From the NCBI GenBank assembly GCA_023392125.1, contig JAEVZS010000021.1:1-64000 (forward strand): a stretch of 64,000 bases of DNA, in the 5' to 3' direction. Under the pieces are notes generated by a model. The model saw only the letters and a list, made by a program, of their open reading frames with translations. It made no database searches and had not been told where the DNA came from. Positions 1-9,550 of the stretch are shown one piece after another; the stretch's first letter is position 1; every line of letters begins with the position of its first letter. Both the position numbers and the translations under genes were made by a program. This DNA comes from Bacteroidota bacterium. Lineage in GTDB: Bacteria; Bacteroidota; Bacteroidia; Cytophagales; Cytophagaceae.

Positions 1-2149
1 TGGGAAGATCCCAGTTGAACTGTGTCTGGGTTACATTGCTAAGATTCGGACCGCCTGTTCCCAACACATGTACATGAGTATAATTAGTGTTAATTGATGG
101 AAGACCGCTTGTACGAGGTACGCCAAATGTACTCAGCAGCGAGGGAGCGGAAGATCCGACAACATTGACATTATCAAACAACGCTTTGGCAGGCTCGTTC
201 GCAGTCGCTCCTGTAACACATAATCCAACATATACATTGGTCCCCATATCTACCCAATAGGTGTCAAGATACGACCAGGTAGTACCATTCTTCGAGTAGA
301 ACGTATGAAAGATACTTCCGGTACGGGTTATCTTCAGCCAGGCCGCAGATCGAATGGTATCAACCTCGTTTCCACTTATATTGTGATAAGTTTCGCCACC
401 TGTCTCCGGTCTGTACTGTGGGGCTATGCCGTTTCCTGAAACTCTTACCATCATCACATGTTTGGAGTTACTGTTCAGGTTTTCGCGAATCATAATGCCA
501 GCTTTAAGCCAGTCCTGAGGCATATTCAGGCCAGATACCCTTGCCACAATTTCGCCATTGCCACTCAGTGAACGATAGATATAGTTGAAGTCGTCATTTC
601 CACCCCAGATATCTCCGCCATATCCTTCTATACCAAAGGTATCACTTTTAAATCCGACCCAGCCTGTATTGGAACCAGATCCGATATACGTGTGCATCCA
701 TGGAGAAGGAAGATCATACCCACTTGTGCTTCTTTTAAAAAGAGCCTGGATAGAATGATCAGACGATACATTGCTGATTGTATGACTGGAAGCCACCGGT
801 ATAGAAGAAGAATTTACAATCAGAAACTCTGTCTCATAACCGAAATCCGGCTTGATCTGAAAGGTTTTGCTCTGCCCTGTTCCAACACTGACAGGACCGG
901 CAGGAGAAATTTTTCCGTTGTTACCGGCAATAGCCCAGATCGTATTGGGTCTGGCATTGACCTTAAAGCTCATCGTATCACCTACCGCGCTGATATCGGT
1001 AATGATCAATCCCGTCTGGCTACCGTCTTTCCAGCCAAACTGCGGAAAAAGAGAATCGTTGAATACATTGCGTACATCGTCAAACAAATCTTCATCACCT
1101 CTCCGGTTTACGTGCGGTGCATAGTGATTGCCCATATCGTCTTTTCCGTCTGACTGAACCAGCTTAATTCTGGGATGTATACTGAAAGTAGAAGGTGGGT
1201 TTTCAAAGCCACCATCCTCATCAACATACCAGATAGCCAGTCCTTCATCTGTGGTGTAGAATTCTCCTGTCACGGGGATATAATAACGTGAATGCTTTAA
1301 TGCCTCAATCAGATAATATTCTTTGCTATTAAGTACATTCGTATACTTGAATACTGTATTGCGATCATTCGCAACAACCTGATACGTCTGAGTTGTATTA
1401 CCCGTAATATCAACAACATTATCGATCCAGCCATCCAGATAACGTAAACCCGCACTCACCGGCATAGGAAAACCGGGGCTACCTCCGCTTCCCATCAGAC
1501 AGTAATGTCCAAGATTGGAACCGAGCATTGAACGGGTGTTATAAAAGTCTGTCCAGTAAAATACACTGTGTCCAAACTCATGACATACTACGCCAATAGT
1601 CGGCTTGTTATATTCATAGGATATCGATGACACGTTTTTCACCGGCAGGGGCAGATTATCATTCAGTATTGATCCGGCATCCGGTGTCTCATAAGCGGTC
1701 CCAAATCCCCTTGGTCCCTGAGAAAGCACGACAAAACTATGTATCTGATTTTTCCCTATGGCTTTTGTAAGCCCGTTAAAACCACTGCTGTACTGAATAT
1801 TTATCTTCTCAACGACATCATTGATAAAAACCTGACCTCCATCGTATGGCAGATCTGTCGCATGGTAATAGTTAAAATTCTTATCCAGATCTACTTCAAT
1901 AACCAAGTGTACCATATCATACTTGCCACTCGTCTGATGGTAAAAGTACTCCCGTACCGATCCGTTATTGTTCCAGGCGGTAAAACCTGATACCTGATTA
2001 AACATCTGGGTCAATGTATCCAGCCCCGCTGTAAAAGGTGCATCCGGATAATTGGCAACTACGGCAAGACCGGCAAGTGTCTGCGCTTTCAGCGTGGGCA
2101 TGATTATAAGCCCCCACAAAAGCATTGTCAAATAATAGATTTTTTTCAT
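1..2149 (-). CDS. Secreted M6-like zinc metalloprotease, C-terminus beyond window edge
   Basis: The gene reads leftward from an ATG at 2149 and stays open to base 1, giving about 716 residues with the C-terminus missing. Residues 1-23 form a signal peptide (KKIYYLTML... ending LKAQ). HEFGH at residues 190-194 (bases 1582-1568) is the HExxH zinc motif, and the surrounding sequence (calls such as FVVLSQGPRG and LMGSGGSPG) fits the M6/immune-inhibitor-A-like family. A divergent InlB-B-repeat-like segment follows (AIAGNNGKISPAGP, then SSDHSIQALF), and then a concanavalin-like DUF1349-type region (ARVSGLNMPQDWLKAGIMIR). It is probably an exported extracellular protease. A T9SS tail would be expected past the edge but cannot be seen. 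The family call rests on motifs only. Confidence 0.8.
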   Translation of the reverse strand, partial: MKKIYYLTMLLWGLIIMPTLKAQTLAGLAVVANYPDAPFTAGLDTLTQMFNQVSGFTAWNNNGSVREYFYHQTSGKYDMVHLVIEVDLDKNFNYYHATDLPYDGGQVFINDVVEKINIQYSSGFNGLTKAIGKNQIHSFVVLSQGPRGFGTAYETPDAGSILNDNLPLPVKNVSSISYEYNKPTIGVVCHEFGHSVFYWTDFYNTRSMLGSNLGHYCLMGSGGSPGFPMPVSAGLRYLDGWIDNVVDITGNTTQTYQVVANDRNTVFKYTNVLNSKEYYLIEALKHSRYYIPVTGEFYTTDEGLAIWYVDEDGGFENPPSTFSIHPRIKLVQSDGKDDMGNHYAPHVNRRGDEDLFDDVRNVFNDSLFPQFGWKDGSQTGLIITDISAVGDTMSFKVNARPNTIWAIAGNNGKISPAGPVSVGTGQSKTFQIKPDFGYETEFLIVNSSSIPVASSHTISNVSSDHSIQALFKRSTSGYDLPSPWMHTYIGSGSNTGWVGFKSDTFGIEGYGGDIWGGNDDFNYIYRSLSGNGEIVARVSGLNMPQDWLKAGIMIRENLNSNSKHVMMVRVSGNGIAPQYRPETGGETYHNISGNEVDTIRSAAWLKITRTGSIFHTFYSKNGTTWSYLDTYWVDMGTNVYVGLCVTGATANEPAKALFDNVNVVGSSAPSLLSTFGVPRTSGLPSINTNYTHVHVLGTGGPNLSNVTQTQFNWDLP

Positions 2150-2680
2150 TTGAAAATTATTAAAAGATTAAAAATAAGTGCATAAAAAAATGCATCAATT
2201 ATACAGAGGGTTGTACCTGGGGAGCGGAAACAATGACATTTTTTCTTTGACTTTGAGGATTTTCCGGTTTCGAATTATCCTTCTCCCGATCCAATCATAT
2301 AAGGCCAGGGGAAAAACTCTGCTTCGGAGCAAGATTAATTCAAACTTTGAATATGAAAATTGATCTTGGCTAACAAATAATTCGAATAAAAGCATAAGGA
2401 AGATCCCGGGTTTGCGGACAATTGCCCTTTAGCCCCTGCTTGGTGATTCCGGTGTAATACCTAAATTGAGGCAATCCATTGAGCGCTCCTTGCACCAGAT
2501 CCGGACACAATTGAATAAAGTGCCGATGCTTCTGCTCAGTAGTCCATCAACAAACATTTTGAGCTAAAAAAATCGCTCGTTTTCAACTGTGACTAACATA
2601 TAGTTAGGGCAAATAACATATTCCTGCACAACCAATCAGACTCCGGGAAGTTATTTAGTAACATTAATTCAATCCGAAAT
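2150..2680. other. Divergent intergenic region, 531 bp
   Basis: This AT-rich region separates the leftward protease gene from the rightward sensor gene, so it should hold both promoters. No convincing ORF or RNA was seen. A small inverted repeat (TGCAT at 2179-2183, ATGCA at 2190-2194) is too short to interpret. Confidence 0.5.
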
Positions 2681-4534
2681 ATGTCCGGACAAAACTCTCA
2701 AACATTTGAAAATAAAGACACGGTCATTTCTCTTATCCGGTTTGGTAAGTTTTTTTGCATTCTATCTACCATCGGACCTATTGCTCTGTTGAGTCTGAAA
2801 GTTATAGATTACGAACTTTTTATAGAGGCTTCACCTACAGGCCAGGCTATCTTTAACCCCTTTTCCGCTATTTGTTATGCCCAGCTGGGAATTGCATTAT
2901 GGCTTGTCAGACGTGATGATGTATCCATAAGAGCACGGTGGATATCAAGATCTTTATGCATTCTGTCCTTACTGGTCGCACTCAGCAGCATCATTTCCTA
3001 TTTTATCGATGCCGATTATGATCTTACTGCAAGCTTATTCAACAGATATCTTGCAGACCCCAACGACCGCTTGTGGAGATCTACCTACACCAATATGGGA
3101 GTTATTACTGCGCTTGGTCTTTCATTGCTTGCCCTATCCATCATATTTATTGACAGTGGAGGCGATAAACTATATTACAACTCACAATCTCTCAACTACA
3201 TATCCATTTTCATAGCACTAATAGCGATATACGGCTATATATACAAGGTCAAAAAGCTATATGAATTCATAGGACATATTCCTGTTTCACTACACAGCGC
3301 CATATTTATGTATCTGTTATCATCAGCGGTCCTATTTCTCAGACCATACAAAGGAACCATGAAAGATATTATCGGACAAAATCCAACCGAAGTATTTATG
3401 ATGCGCTTTCTGGCTTTTATCGTACCGTTGGCTATCGGCTATGTCAAAATAAAGGGTGAAGAAAAAAATATCTTTGATAAAGATTTCGGCACCGCTATCC
3501 TGGCTACCTGTACCTTCATAATATCGATGTCTCTGCTTGGCTGGAAATCATCCATACAATACAAGCTGCAGACCACAAAGTACAGACGGTTTCGCACATT
3601 AAAAAAAGACCGGAAAAATCTCGAGCGTATATTAAATACCTCTCAGACTTACATTCAGATAACTAATATAGCAAACGATACCCTCGTATTCTCTAATGAT
3701 TCAGGTGAAGGATCATTTAAGGCCCGAAAAGAAGAGATCGAAGGTAAAAAATTCAGTGAACTGATCCTTAACTCTACACATCCTGACGACAGAAAAACGG
3801 TACTTAATCGTCAAAAACGCCTACCGGAACTCAAAGATGATGAGTATGACGATATTATAATACGCCTGACTGATCCTGATAAAAATATCATGTGGGTCTT
3901 TTCGAGGGCAATGGTATACAAAAGAGAAAGCGGAAAAGTCAAAGAGGTACTTTTTAACGCAGTAGACATTACCCGTCAGAAACTGGAAGAAGAAGAACTG
4001 GGAAAAACCATAAAAAAAATAAAAAAGAAGAACAAAGAGCTTAAAAGAGGACGAATAAAACTGGAAGAAGCGAATATAAAACTGGAAGAAGAGATAAAAA
4101 AGCATTCTGAAAAAATGTATGAAAACGAAAAGAAGTATCACGACTTTATCAAGAACAGTTTTGAAGGTATTCTGCGATATGAGCTGAAAGACAACAAAAA
4201 GCTCGATACCAGCCTGGATATTGAGGAACAGACAAAAATCATTTACAATGAATCCGTAGTTGTTGAAGCCAATGAAATGGCCGTAAAAATCCTGGAGTAT
4301 CCTGATATCGAATCTATGCTTGGAGTATCTATTCATCAGCATACTGTCCTTCCGGAGGAAGAATTTACCGAAATGATTAAAAAGTTCATAAAAGGGAATT
4401 ATGCATTACATGGGCTTAAAATAACTGAGATGACACATAAAAGAAATAAAGTAAAAGTCGAAACTCATCTGATCGGGGTAATCGAACACAAAAAGCTGAT
4501 CAGTGCCTGGGGAGTTATAAAAGTTCTCGAATAG
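2681..4534 (+). CDS. Membrane sensor with 8 predicted TM helices, PAS, coiled coil, PAS; no output domain
   Basis: This 617-residue protein has about eight hydrophobic helices in residues 20-290. A PAS-like domain follows (about 310-440; HPDDR and WVFSRAMVY are typical of the fold), then a very Lys/Glu-rich coiled coil (about 440-490), then a second PAS-like domain (about 490-617) that ends the protein. There is no histidine-kinase H-box, HATPase, GGDEF, EAL, cyclase or DNA-binding segment. It is paralogous along its length to the next gene, sharing for example LLGWKSSIQ at the end of the membrane part and a GxNPxExxxMRFLA block. The membrane half is probably the signal-input part. The partner and ligand are unknown. 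It could be a sensor that acts by protein-protein contact. Confidence 0.75.
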   Translation: MSGQNSQTFENKDTVISLIRFGKFFCILSTIGPIALLSLKVIDYELFIEASPTGQAIFNPFSAICYAQLGIALWLVRRDDVSIRARWISRSLCILSLLVALSSIISYFIDADYDLTASLFNRYLADPNDRLWRSTYTNMGVITALGLSLLALSIIFIDSGGDKLYYNSQSLNYISIFIALIAIYGYIYKVKKLYEFIGHIPVSLHSAIFMYLLSSAVLFLRPYKGTMKDIIGQNPTEVFMMRFLAFIVPLAIGYVKIKGEEKNIFDKDFGTAILATCTFIISMSLLGWKSSIQYKLQTTKYRRFRTLKKDRKNLERILNTSQTYIQITNIANDTLVFSNDSGEGSFKARKEEIEGKKFSELILNSTHPDDRKTVLNRQKRLPELKDDEYDDIIIRLTDPDKNIMWVFSRAMVYKRESGKVKEVLFNAVDITRQKLEEEELGKTIKKIKKKNKELKRGRIKLEEANIKLEEEIKKHSEKMYENEKKYHDFIKNSFEGILRYELKDNKKLDTSLDIEEQTKIIYNESVVVEANEMAVKILEYPDIESMLGVSIHQHTVLPEEEFTEMIKKFIKGNYALHGLKITEMTHKRNKVKVETHLIGVIEHKKLISAWGVIKVLE

Positions 4535-4575
4535 CCGGATAATATCTGTTTTTTTATTCTTATGGCAATTGAATT

Positions 4576-6432
4576 ATGAGAAAAGACGAAGCGCTCCATA
4601 TTGAAGATAAAGTGACAGTTGACGTACTGGTAAGCATAGGAAAAGCATTCTATATTACCGGGTTCATCATTCCGCTTGGTACGATCATACTTCGTTTTAT
4701 TGATCTGGATCTCTTAAAGAAAGTAAGCTTCGGCGGAGCAGTATTTATGAATCCTCTGTCCGCAATTCTTTTCATGCTCCTCACCATTGCAATCTGGAGT
4801 ATCCGGGAAGAGAAATCCTCCCCGAAGGCTATTTTGCGTTCCGATATAATCTGTTACTTCGTTATTATCATCGGGATGATCAGGATAGTAACTTCCCTTA
4901 TAGGAGTTCCCATGATGCTTGATGAATTGTTGTTTAAGGAGCAAATTGCTTTGTCCGAAAACAAATCATTGGGTATCAACATCAATACCATGGCTCCCAA
5001 TACAGGGCTCACAGTCGTGCTGATTGGCGTTTCTATTATCCTCACCAACAAAGAAACCACTCCGTTGTTCAAAATAGCCCAGTTTATGGACTATCTTGTA
5101 ACCCTCATTTCTCTACTTTCCATATACGGATATATATACAGAATAGAAGACCTGTACGGATATCTGGAGTCCACTCCGATCTCCTTCCATTCCTCGGTCT
5201 GTTCCTTTCTTCTTGCCGGAAGCGTTTTATTTCTCCGGCCTCACCGCGGTTCCATGGCGCAGCTTATCGGAGAAAATCCCATCGAAATTGTCCTGATGCG
5301 ATTTCTGGCTATACTCATTCCATTGCTCACAGGATTAATAAAAATCTACGGAGAAAATAATGACTGGTATGGTAAAGAATTCGGTACGGCAATTTTTGCT
5401 GCCATAACATTTGCCATCTCTATGATTCTGCTGGGCTGGAAATCATCCATACAGTCAAAGCTGCGAAGTCTGCGAAGCAAGACTGAAAAACAGATCCAGG
5501 ATGAGCGGGAAACTCTCCGGCGGATTCTGGATATCTCGCCTACTACAATCAGTATTATAGACCTGAGTAATGAACGGTACATATTCGCTAATGAAATGAA
5601 CAAAAAGACGTTCCGATTGAATGATGAAAATCTTGAGAACAAAAAATATAGTGATGTTTTAGCCGAAATTATCCCGGAAGAAGATAAAAAACTGGCTGCA
5701 AACCGATTAGACAGAATAAAAGATCTTAAACCGGAGCAATATGATGAAATAATCTATCGCCTGTATGACAAAGATGGCAATATCAACTGGATCTACTCCA
5801 GAGCTTTTGGTTTTGAATACCGGCATGACGAAATGAAAAAAGTAATTATAAACTCCCTCAACATTACCAAGCAGATAGAACTCCACGCAAAACTGGAAGA
5901 CAAGAAAAAGGAAGTAAAAAAGCAGAATAAAGAACTCAGCAAAATTAACAAAGAGCTGAAGTCTTTTCAGAAAGACCTTAAAAAGAAGGTATCCGAGCGC
6001 ACCAGGGAATTGGAAGAGAGTGAGAAAAAATGTAAAGAGTTTTTTGAAAGAAGCTTTGAAGGAATCATACGGTATGCTTTAAAAGATATTGACGGAATTG
6101 ACACCAATCTGCCTGAAAAAGAGCAGATACAACTAATCGGAAAACATGCCTATATAGCTGAAGCAAATAAACGGATGGCGGAAATTCATCATTTTGATTC
6201 TCCTGATGAACTGGTCGGGACGCCTCTCAGCGAATTTCTTGCCATGGATGAAGAGAATAAAACAGAACTGATTAAGACTTATATCAAGAACAACTATAAG
6301 TTTGAAAATCAAAAAACCATACACCGCAACAAGAATGGCAAAAAGATAAATATTGTAACCAATATGATTGGCATAATCAAAGATGACAAACTGATTGGTG
6401 CATGGGGTACACAGAAACCCCAGGATGACTGA
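4576..6432 (+). CDS. Paralogous membrane/PAS/coiled-coil/PAS sensor, no output domain
   Basis: The 618-residue tandem paralogue of the preceding gene starts 41 bp after its stop. It has the same layout: about eight TM helices (residues 20-300), a PAS-like domain (about 310-440, with PEEDKK and INWIYSRAFGF), a long charged coiled coil (about 440-490, ending KKVSERTRELEESEKK) and a terminal PAS-like domain beginning FFERSFEGIIRY. The coiled coil resembles the linker that usually leads from PAS into a histidine kinase, but here it leads into another PAS and then the stop codon. The two copies are clearly diverged, so the duplication is old. Co-transcription is likely from the spacing. Function unknown. 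Confidence 0.75.
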   Translation: MRKDEALHIEDKVTVDVLVSIGKAFYITGFIIPLGTIILRFIDLDLLKKVSFGGAVFMNPLSAILFMLLTIAIWSIREEKSSPKAILRSDIICYFVIIIGMIRIVTSLIGVPMMLDELLFKEQIALSENKSLGININTMAPNTGLTVVLIGVSIILTNKETTPLFKIAQFMDYLVTLISLLSIYGYIYRIEDLYGYLESTPISFHSSVCSFLLAGSVLFLRPHRGSMAQLIGENPIEIVLMRFLAILIPLLTGLIKIYGENNDWYGKEFGTAIFAAITFAISMILLGWKSSIQSKLRSLRSKTEKQIQDERETLRRILDISPTTISIIDLSNERYIFANEMNKKTFRLNDENLENKKYSDVLAEIIPEEDKKLAANRLDRIKDLKPEQYDEIIYRLYDKDGNINWIYSRAFGFEYRHDEMKKVIINSLNITKQIELHAKLEDKKKEVKKQNKELSKINKELKSFQKDLKKKVSERTRELEESEKKCKEFFERSFEGIIRYALKDIDGIDTNLPEKEQIQLIGKHAYIAEANKRMAEIHHFDSPDELVGTPLSEFLAMDEENKTELIKTYIKNNYKFENQKTIHRNKNGKKINIVTNMIGIIKDDKLIGAWGTQKPQDD

Positions 6433-6727
6433 ACCGATTGCTTCTCTGACAGGATTAGTAACCATTAACCATCTTATGGCAAATATTTATAAAAATAAAG
6501 CAGTTTAAAACCTAAATGATTATCCTCAAGCTTAGCTTACCATCACATCTGTCAGTGGAAAAAGATGCAAAAATTACTACGGACGGTACAATGGCTACAA
6601 TAAATTAAAAGATAGTAATTCCAAAAAGTTTGATCCGAAAGAAGTATCAAAAGAATTGCTCCTCCTTTTTCCGCAGCTTGTTGTTACTTCTCATTTTCTC
6701 TCTTGTATGTTCCCAAATAAGGAACAC

Positions 6728-9427
6728 ATGAAAAAGTACTGTAAGACATTTTACATCATTTTTATCCTAAGTTTACTGGTTCATCCGAATGAAAATTTAT
6801 CCGCTCAGTCATTAGCCTTTCCAACCGCTGAAGGTTTTGGGAAATATACCACGGGAGGCCGCGGGGGAAAACTCTATATCGTCAGCAACCTGAACGATTC
6901 AGGAAGCGGCTCTTTACGGGAAGCCATTGAGGCAAGTGGCAAACGAATCATCGTCTTCAACGTTTCCGGTATTATCAGGTTAAAGTCTGGCATAACTATC
7001 CGGAACGGAGACCTGACCATTCTGGGTCAATCAGCGCCCGGTGATGGAATTTGTGTTGCCAACTACACTGTACAAATATCTGCCAGCAATATTATAATAC
7101 GCTATCTGAGATTCCGGCCGGGAAGCTATCAAACCGGCGAGTACGACGCGTCATGGGGAAGAAACAACAGCGATATAATCATAGACCATTGCTCATTTTC
7201 CTGGGGAAATGACGAGCAGGCCAGCTTCTATGACAATGCCAATTTCACCATGCAGTACTGCATCATCAGCGAAAGTTTCTATGCTTCTACGCACCCCAAA
7301 GGGAATCACGGCTACGGCGGAATCTGGGGCGGTATGGGCGCCTCTTTTCATCATAATCTGATCGCGAATCATACCAGTAGGACCCCACGTTTCTGCGGTG
7401 CCAGATATCATCTCACAACTGCCTCAACCGAGATAGTGGATTTCAGAAACAATGTCATTTTCAATTGGGGCTATAACAGCGTTTATGGCGGCGAGGCCGG
7501 AAATTACAATATGATCAACAATTATTATAAACCAGGCCCGGCCACATCCGGCGGCTCTGTTCGATACAGAATTGTCAATCCTTCCGATAAAAAATCAGAC
7601 GGAAATCCGCTCAGCAAATGGTATATAAACGGTAATTATATGTCCGGAAACTCCGCAGTAACTTCCGATAACTGGAACGGAGGTGTACAACCTGGCGACG
7701 GCTCTGTTTCCCTTTCGGAATTAAAACGAAACTCTGCTATACAGGTAGCTTCCGTTATCACCCAAACGGCGCAGGAAGCTTACAACTTGGTTCTGGCCTC
7801 TGCCGGTGCAAGCTTAAAACGAGATGCCGTGGATCAGCGAGCGGTTGATGCAGCAATCGGTGGTTCGACAAATTATGGAGGATCATTTGGGGCTAACAAG
7901 GGTATCATTGATAATGAAAACCAGGTGGGCGGTTTTCCGATCTATAGCACGTACGAACAAATCAAGGATACAGACAAAGATGGTATAGATGATGAATGGG
8001 AAGCCATGCATGGGCTAATCGTGGGAATCAAAGACGATGCCGGGGACCAGGACGGCAACGGTTATTCCAATATTGAAGATTATTGCAACTGCCTGATTGG
8101 AGAGGGAGATGGCTGTGATATAGCCGTAAACAGAGATTGTAACGGAGTTGTCGACGGAACGGCGGTCCTGGATGTCTGCGGAGTTTGTACCGGCGGAAAT
8201 ACAGGTATTGAACCATGTCCCGGAGCGATGGAAGGCGAAAGTTTCTGCTCGGCAATCGGCATTAAAGAGTCTACCAACAGTGGCTTTATAGGAGAAGGGT
8301 ATGTCAATTTCGAAAATATATCAGGTTCCACAGGTACCTGGAATATATATTCTGAAAAGCTACAAACTGTAAGCATCGGAATTCGCTATGCCAACGGTGG
8401 CAACATAGCCAGAGGCATGTCGGTAACAGTAAACGGATCGGCACAGGCAAACTTTACTGGAAATACTACCGGAAGCTGGACGACCTGGAAAACTGAATAT
8501 ATTAATCTTAGCCTGTCAGCAGGAGTAAATACGATCTTACTTACCGCCCTAACTTCTGATGGAGGACCGAATATTGATCTATTCGTCCTGCCTGATAAAT
8601 CGTTGATTGCAGGAAGCTGTGAAAAAGATTGCAACGGAGAGTTTAGTGGTGTAGCCTTTACCGACGAATGCGGAACATGTGTCGGAGGCAGCACCGGCAA
8701 AGAAGCCTGTACCCAGGATTGCGAAGGCAATTGGGGTGGAAAAGCATATCTGGATGATTGCAACGTATGTATAAGCTCTTCCAATGGCAATCAAACATGC
8801 TCCGGTTTCATGGAAGCGGAAGAAGCCTGTTGGGTGGATGGTATTTTACTGGAAAGTAAAAATGATGGATTTTCCGGTGAAGGCTATGTAAATGCCGACA
8901 ATGCCCCAGGCGCTTCAGCCAATTGGAGACTAAACAGCAACTCTTCACAGACAGTAACCCTCTCTTTCCGTTTTGCCAATGGCGGAACTTCCAGAGACGG
9001 CGTTTTGATAATCAATGGCAACGCTGCCGGTACTTTAGCTCTGCCTGCCACTGGTGCCTGGACGAGCTGGCAAATGAGCAGCATTCAGGCAAACCTGATT
9101 CAGGGCAGCAATGAAATTACACTTTCCGCTTTAACTGCCGATGGACTGGCAAATATTGACCTGATCAGCTATTCAGAGGGCGTGAGCAATGGGTTGTGCG
9201 TTATTACCGGATTAAATGACAATAAAGAACCTGGTTTAAAGCTCTATCCTAATCCGACCAAAGGCAAAGTTGCACTTTCCCAAACCTCAAACTGGGAACT
9301 TATCAATTCCATGGGAACAGCTCTACAAACAGATACGAGCAGTAGCCTGGTGGATTTAACTACACATCCAGAAGGTATCTATTACCTGATAGTGGATGGG
9401 ATTCCTTATAAAATTATTAAGAAGTGA
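6728..9427 (+). CDS. Secreted PL1-type pectate lyase with two CBM35-like modules and T9SS tail
   Basis: The enzyme is predicted to cleave polygalacturonate by beta-elimination outside the cell. The ATG at 6728 gives a clean signal peptide (MKKYCKTFYIIFILSLL... LSAQ); a TTG at 6656 would add 24 unlikely residues. Residues 30-370 form a parallel-beta-helix lyase of the PL1 type (FPTAEGFGKYTTGGRGG, IIIDHCSFSW, SRTPRFCG). A calcium-binding-like stretch follows (DTDKDGIDDEWE near 414; DQDGNGYSNIEDY). Next come one Cys-rich DCNG/GGNTG unit (about 470-497), a CBM35-like domain (501-620), two more Cys-rich units (633-693), a second CBM35-like domain (695-817) and a T9SS sorting tail from LKLYPNPTKG (about 837) to the end. 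The non-catalytic half is paralogous to that of the next gene. Confidence 0.88.
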   Translation: MKKYCKTFYIIFILSLLVHPNENLSAQSLAFPTAEGFGKYTTGGRGGKLYIVSNLNDSGSGSLREAIEASGKRIIVFNVSGIIRLKSGITIRNGDLTILGQSAPGDGICVANYTVQISASNIIIRYLRFRPGSYQTGEYDASWGRNNSDIIIDHCSFSWGNDEQASFYDNANFTMQYCIISESFYASTHPKGNHGYGGIWGGMGASFHHNLIANHTSRTPRFCGARYHLTTASTEIVDFRNNVIFNWGYNSVYGGEAGNYNMINNYYKPGPATSGGSVRYRIVNPSDKKSDGNPLSKWYINGNYMSGNSAVTSDNWNGGVQPGDGSVSLSELKRNSAIQVASVITQTAQEAYNLVLASAGASLKRDAVDQRAVDAAIGGSTNYGGSFGANKGIIDNENQVGGFPIYSTYEQIKDTDKDGIDDEWEAMHGLIVGIKDDAGDQDGNGYSNIEDYCNCLIGEGDGCDIAVNRDCNGVVDGTAVLDVCGVCTGGNTGIEPCPGAMEGESFCSAIGIKESTNSGFIGEGYVNFENISGSTGTWNIYSEKLQTVSIGIRYANGGNIARGMSVTVNGSAQANFTGNTTGSWTTWKTEYINLSLSAGVNTILLTALTSDGGPNIDLFVLPDKSLIAGSCEKDCNGEFSGVAFTDECGTCVGGSTGKEACTQDCEGNWGGKAYLDDCNVCISSSNGNQTCSGFMEAEEACWVDGILLESKNDGFSGEGYVNADNAPGASANWRLNSNSSQTVTLSFRFANGGTSRDGVLIINGNAAGTLALPATGAWTSWQMSSIQANLIQGSNEITLSALTADGLANIDLISYSEGVSNGLCVITGLNDNKEPGLKLYPNPTKGKVALSQTSNWELINSMGTALQTDTSSSLVDLTTHPEGIYYLIVDGIPYKIIKK

Positions 9428-9550
9428 TACTTTTCATGCAGAGAAGGCACAAAAGGACCCAGAAGATAAAAAATTCACTCTCAGCAGCTGCATGAAACCT
9501 TTTTAAGTCCTGACTAACACATTAAACTATTCAGAAAGAAATTTTGATCA

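Noticed and set aside
692..1153. Plus-strand 153-codon frame over the left-edge region
   Set aside because: It runs antisense to the clear secreted protease and shows no family features.
2179..2194. Short inverted repeat TGCAT/ATGCA as a possible operator
   Set aside because: It is only five bases per arm in AT-rich DNA, so it is expected by chance.
3821..4342. Minus-strand frame of 173 codons in the first PAS protein
   Set aside because: It is a shadow of the coding strand; its Phe-rich composition is typical of a false frame opposite Lys-rich sequence.
6656..6727. N-terminal extension of the pectate lyase from a TTG
   Set aside because: The extra 24 residues break the clean signal peptide starting at 6728.
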